In this document: one piece after another, positions 58,871 through 64,000 of the stretch
How the letters are laid out: each line of letters opens with the position of its first letter
Position numbering within the stretch: position 1 is the stretch's first letter
Assembly (NCBI GenBank): GCA_025200525.1
Contig: CM045758.1
Coordinates: 65,966,598-66,030,597, forward strand
DNA length: 64,000 bases
Direction of reading: 5' to 3'
From: Camellia lanceoleosa
Taxonomy: Eukaryota; Streptophyta; Magnoliopsida; Ericales; Theaceae
The notes under the pieces: model-generated
Seen by the model: only the letters and a program-made list of their open reading frames with translations
Database searches by the model: none
What the model was told of the DNA's origin: nothing
Made by a program: the position numbers and the translations under genes

Positions 58871-61800
58871 TCCAAATAAAAAAGATTCTCATATCAAGTT
58901 GTGCATCTTACCTTTTTCGCACAAAAGAAAAAAAAAAGGAAACATAATGAAAATAAGGGTATAATATAACGATAAACCTAATCTTCAAAGAATATATTAA
59001 ATCCAACTTTCTAAAATCAATGAGACTAATTGGTCTATAAGAAAAACTTTAGTACTAAATGGATCACCACTCAAAATAAGATTTATAGGTAAATTTTCTT
59101 GATTAGCATTTTTTGTTTTATTTTGTTTAAATTTTTTAGATCTCACCCTTCTTCTCTTGCAAGTATCAAATTCTTATAAATTAATGTTTGAAAAATTGTC
59201 AGTGATAAATGATTAACAATGATAAATTTATCACTAATAAGAATTATTGTGTGAATGATAGTGTGAGAATGAGTAACGAAGTGATATCTCTCCTCTCAAA
59301 TCATATTTGTCATTTTATAATATTTTTTACAATTTTAACACTGACAAATTTATCACTGAGAAAAAACTACTAGTAAGGTCTTTCATTTTTTCTCTTCATC
59401 TATCTCTTTGCTACTTCTCTCCCTCCCCTCCATTTTTTTGTCACCACTAGGTCTAAAAGGATGTTGACGGTAGTGACATGGTAGAGATGAACATTATTTT
59501 TTGTTTTCAAAGAATAACTTAAAAAATGATGCTAGAAACTATCACCTGAGATCGGTGGTGGTTGGCGGAGCTCGTGAACGGAGGTCACGCTGCCGCTGGA
59601 GGTCGAAGCGACTGCGAGGTAGTTGCTAGTGATGATATCATGAACTGGTCATGTGGATCAAAACACATCCCTACCAAAGCAAGCATTCAACATAAGAACA
59701 CATTGAGCTACTCAGAGCAACACATACATACATCATTGAAACCATTTGCGAAACTACTAATAATCCTTTTTTTGGGAAGCCAAACAGTTTTTGACACCAA
59801 CATAATGCATATTACAATCTACTTACCAATTAAAATATAAAATAAAATAAAAATTCAGTGATAAATTTATGTTCCTCGTTATAATTTACAACTCAAGCTA
59901 ACTACATCGCCTAAACAGAGGCCAGATGCTTTCAACCCAATGCAGGAAGGGCTTCCATGAGAAGCTCCAAAGAAGTAGAAGTGAGCATCTGCAGGTGACA
60001 CCAAACATGAGGTTCAAGTTGCTCACTGTAGACACTAGCTGTGCAAAATCACTGCAGAGGTTCTTGAAGCTATCAACCAACTTTGTATAAAGTAACGTGA
60101 ACAGATATAAACGCTTGAATCAGATTAAAGTGGTTATGCATTCAAAATACTGAACTATGAAAATATTTAAAATGGTACCACCAATTTTGGCTGTCAATTC
60201 ATCCAATGGTATAAGAGTTTTGTAAAACTCCAAAGCTAAGAAGCCAGGAGTGGACATCGACCCGATGCCCCACTAAACCTGCCCATGTTTTTATAGAGCT
60301 TGGGATTATGGTTTGAGCCATAGGGACAGGGTTGGACAAAATTTTCAAGCCTGATTATATTGTGTGCCGGGATTGGGAAGAGTGCTTCAAGCCGCCCCAC
60401 CCTGCCTACAACCTATATATTACTAATCATGTAAAAGAACTGGCTATCAAATTTGAACTACTAACCTTGAATAAGTTAAAAGGCACCTAATCATTAAACT
60501 AACTATATTTTTTATTTTAAAATATGAAAAAAAAAAAAAATTATATTAGACAATATCTAGGCCATATCGCTGGGCTTTAATTTTTTAATTTTGTTCTTGG
60601 ATGGGCTTGACAATGAAGCATATGGACCCAATCCCAGGCAGGACTAGGAAACTACTTCAACTGTTGCCATGTAGTATGGGCTAGCCTGAGCCTAGCCCAG
60701 ACCGCCCATGTCCACCCTAAAAAGGCTACTCGTTTATGACTAGGAGTTCCCCATCGGTCCAGAACTAGAAGTCAAAAATTAATTACACTTCAATGCAACA
60801 ACAGTCAAACTCAAAGCAAGTCCATAAACAACACCTTTCTGGAGGCTCAAGTTCTTAATTTTACTAATAATTTAACTTTCACAAGTTTATCATATTTCTC
60901 AGACATAAATCTCTTAACTTGTTATAACTTATAACTGTTGTTTCAGCAGGGCATAGGTTACTCAACCGTGATACATGACAAACATTAGCCCATCAAAGGC
61001 ACAATTCAAGGCTGGACTCATATCAGTAAAGCTTATTACTATTACAAACTAGAACAATTGGCACAGATGCAGTAAAAAAATATACCTACATCCCACTCTC
61101 AAAATATATTTCATATTTGACAATGGCATCAATATAGCATCATCAAAGGACATAGCTCCTCACAAATATAAGAGGGAAACATGAGGGTAACATGACATGT
61201 AGCAATAGTTGAAAGAGTAAACAAATCAAGGATATATTGCATAATTAGAGCCTAATTTGGAAATTCTATAATATACATCCTATGAAATGCGGACACCTCT
61301 CAGTGACATACAAATGTCCAACACATGCCTGGGACAAGTTGAGGACACACTAGGACACGTTAAGGACACACTTTAGGGACACTTGAAGAAACATTGGGGA
61401 CAAGTTGAGGACCATCTTTTTCAAAAAAAGAAATATATATATATATATATATATTTTTTTACTAAAATAGAAAATCTAATGTTGATAAGTTTGATAAAAT
61501 TAAATATTTCACACAAAATAAATTTTAAATATTTAAAAATATGAAATATAATAAATTTATATAATTATATGTTTCACACGTGTGCCCAACATGTTGTGTC
61601 CTACATTTTTTGAAAATTTGCGTATCCGTGTCGTGTCACATGTCCGTATTCATGCTTCTTAGTACACCTCAAAAAAGGTGCATCATATGTCCAATTATGA
61701 CCTTTGTGTTTTTAACTATGAAGCACGGATACAGATACTAGTACTAGTACAATACGAGTACGTCGATACGGTAAAATCCAAAAAAAGTAAGATACAGGCT

Positions 61801-62408
61801 TGTAAAAAAATATTTATTTTTAATTTTGAATAATGTAAAAATTAATTAAATGGTTTAATTTGTTAAGACCCAACCTATAATTAACATTTAATACCAAAAG
61901 TAAATGTATAAATCAAAATTAAATGTCAATATATTAAATAACTTACAAACCATAGTTTAATTTTAAAATCATGCTAAGCATAAAACTATAAAATAAAATA
62001 AAATAAAATAAAAAAAATTTAGTGAAAGGAGTTTGATCTCTATAATAAAAGAAAATATTATTTCAACTAAGATACGAATGGACTTGGGTACATACTAGGT
62101 GTGTCTAAATCGCCAAAATTAAAAAGAAAAATTTGGATACGTGTTTGATGTACCCGATCGTATGCAAAAGTACCATCTACAGTATCATACGCCGGTGAAG
62201 TATCCAATCTGAGTACAACATGTTTTCAAAGTACTCAAGCTTCATAGGTTTTTGTTATGACCCATTGTGGTGTTAGTTATAACTTGGTTATGACTCATCG
62301 TGGTTTTATTGTGGTGTTGGTTATAACTAGTTATAACTCATCGTGGTGTTAGTTATGACCATTTGTGGTTTTGTTATGACCTTTTGTGGTTTTTATTTTA
62401 GTTATGAC

Positions 62409-63595
62409 TAAGGTTGTTAAGATTGGGATCCTACACAGGATCGTGTTAGGGGTCAGTTGGATCAGATCGTAGGATCGGATTAAGGATCGTAAGATCCTAC
62501 TAAAATGATAAAAAAAAAAAATTTAAAAAAAAAAGCAATAAATTTTATATGACTAAGTAATATTATCAAAACATATATAGAATGATCCCAAAAAAAAAAT
62601 ATATATATATATATAAAGCAATTAAAGGTAGCATTTAAACATTTTTTCTCAAAAATAATAACATAACATAACATAATAAAAGAAAAGAAAATACCAACAC
62701 TTGCACAACATTCTCATTGTTTCTTAATGAAAGGAAGACAAACTAAATAAGGGAAGAACAAATAAAATACTAAAATAAGTCATTATTGTCGCCGAAACTT
62801 TCATCATTGCCGAAATCAACATTAATGTCATTGCCACAGTCATCATCATCACCCACGGTATCATCCAACTCCTTAATGTCTTCACCAATAGTAGCATTTT
62901 TAAAATTAAAAGAGCTTTTTTTCCAACATAAGTTCAGGGAAAAAGAACCAAAGTAGAAGGAGAGACCAAAAATAAATAATAAATAAAAACTAAAAAAAAG
63001 AGTACACAGCAAGAGGAAAAAAGAATGAAGAACCAAGAAAAATGAAGAACACCAGAGAGAGAGAGAGAGAGAGCAGAATACTATCCTAGAAAAAGAAGTT
63101 GGAAGAAGAAAAAAAGGGTGATTCGATTTGATTCAAATCGAACAAAGAGAAGAAGAAGAGCAGCGAAGAAGAAGAAGATCAATAGAAAAAGAAAGAGAGA
63201 GAGAGAGAGAGAAGATTCAAATAGAAGAAGAATAATAGTACCTGGTTCTAGAAAATCTGAAGCTTTGAGGTCAATCTCTTTTCACAACTTGTTTTTGTGA
63301 GAATAATATTAGTATAGTATATACTATGTGAATATTAGTTCTCACGATTGAGAATAATATTAGTATAGTATATATTATGTGAATATTGTTTTCATAGTTT
63401 TACCCTAATACATGTGATCTTCAACTTAGAGTAATATTTTTGACTTAAAGCTAGCAAAAAGCCCTCTTAAGCGAGGATCGCAGAGAATCTCAATCGATAC
63501 AATCCTATAGGCCCGATCCAAAGTACAAGTTGGATCGAATTGTATATATTGGATCATACGATTCTACAATCCGGATCGCAATCTTAACAACCTTA
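62409..63595. mobile_element. hAT-like TIR element, copy B
   Basis: Equivalent to 34,792-35,997, flanked by GTTATGAC at 62,401-62,408 and 63,596-63,603. The acidic minus-strand tail is preserved (62,770-62,910), while the GA microsatellites differ in length. Confidence 0.75.
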
Positions 63596-64000
63596 GTTAT
63601 GACCAAAGAGATCTTTGATTATGCCTCCGTGATATTTGGTTATAACCCTTGAGGTTTCAAAACGATTCTTGATGATTATAACGGTTGCAATGGTGCAAAT
63701 CGATTCTTGAGTATAAAAGGCATAACTAACGGTTATGATAACAAAAGAATTTTTTAAATTTTTCACATAATTTGAAAAAAACTTGCTGATACGCATATAT
63801 ATATATATTTTTTTCAAAATCACATTTATTATGGTTTAAAACAAATTTTGATCAATTTTTATTAATTTTTAATTATGATTCAATATATTTCATATTTTTA
63901 AATCACTATAAAAGGAATTTTTTACATTTTATTTTAATACTTAATGACTTTAAAAATAATTGATTTTAAATGTTTACAAAATTATTTTTGACCAATACTT

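Larger units (their letters stand above)
54792..64000 (+). repeat. Copy B of the ~10-kb direct duplication (probable alternative haplotype contig)
   Basis: Equivalent to 26,420-36,416 throughout and still matching at the window end. From 54.8 to about 58.9 kb it is littered with one- to six-base indels relative to copy A. Beyond that it differs only now and then, mostly by single-base losses and SNPs. It lacks the 927-bp hAT-like insertion. Confidence 0.95.

Noticed and set aside
54792..58900. Independent second insertion of the same chromovirus
   Set aside because: It shares disabling mutations, the same flanking minisatellite and the same downstream sequence with copy A, so it is the same insertion duplicated.

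Overview
This is a gene-poor, AT-rich plant nuclear window, probably from a woody eudicot. The evidence is spliced genes with GT/AG introns, a P-class pentatricopeptide (PPR) gene, chromovirus-type Ty3/gypsy elements, hAT-like and foldback MITEs, a plant SINE and RTE/LINE debris. I cannot name the species.

Only two protein genes are clearly intact, both on the minus strand. The first is an intronless PPR gene (13,648-16,635). The second is a complete 20-exon condensin gene, SMC2 (37,957-50,134), whose exons I assembled by hand into 1,176 codons plus stop. A decayed, intron-containing partial copy of SMC2 (about 9,811-13,545) lies just downstream of the PPR gene. The order SMC2-fragment / PPR / SMC2, all on one strand, looks like the remains of an old tandem duplication.

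Layout. 1-8,206: nested gypsy debris, namely a minus-strand chromovirus leader and LTR, a second minus-strand element with a decayed gag, and a clean solo LTR with a CTCCA target duplication. 8,207-9,810: no gene seen. 9,811-13,545: SMC2 pseudogene carrying a MITE and a 5'-truncated LINE. 13,648-16,635: PPR gene. 16,636-19,302: simple repeats, a long-TIR MITE and the left part of a minisatellite. 19,303-30,783: one plus-strand chromovirus whose 5' LTR holds a nested solo LTR and whose 3' LTR holds a 927-bp hAT-like insertion. 30,784-37,956: minisatellites, MITEs and a larger hAT-like element. 37,957-50,134: SMC2 with TE-rich introns. 50,135-54,691: SMC2 promoter side with an E2F-type site, then a minus-strand LTR cut off by an assembly gap (exactly 100 N, 54,692-54,791).

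54,792-64,000 repeats 26,420-36,416 in the same order and orientation, including shared disabling mutations in the retrotransposon. It is full of small indels next to the gap and cleaner further away. The simplest reading is that the right-hand contig is the other haplotype (or an unpurged overlap) of the same locus, scaffolded in tandem. If so, a second SMC2 should begin just beyond the window, near 65.5 kb.

I found no new defence system or gene cluster. The most intriguing unexplained pattern is a set of paired 8-bp palindromes (GCTCRAGC type) held 20 bp apart in the U3 regions of several different LTRs. The best natural experiment is the hAT-like insertion, which has an 8-bp target duplication and an empty site in the second copy.
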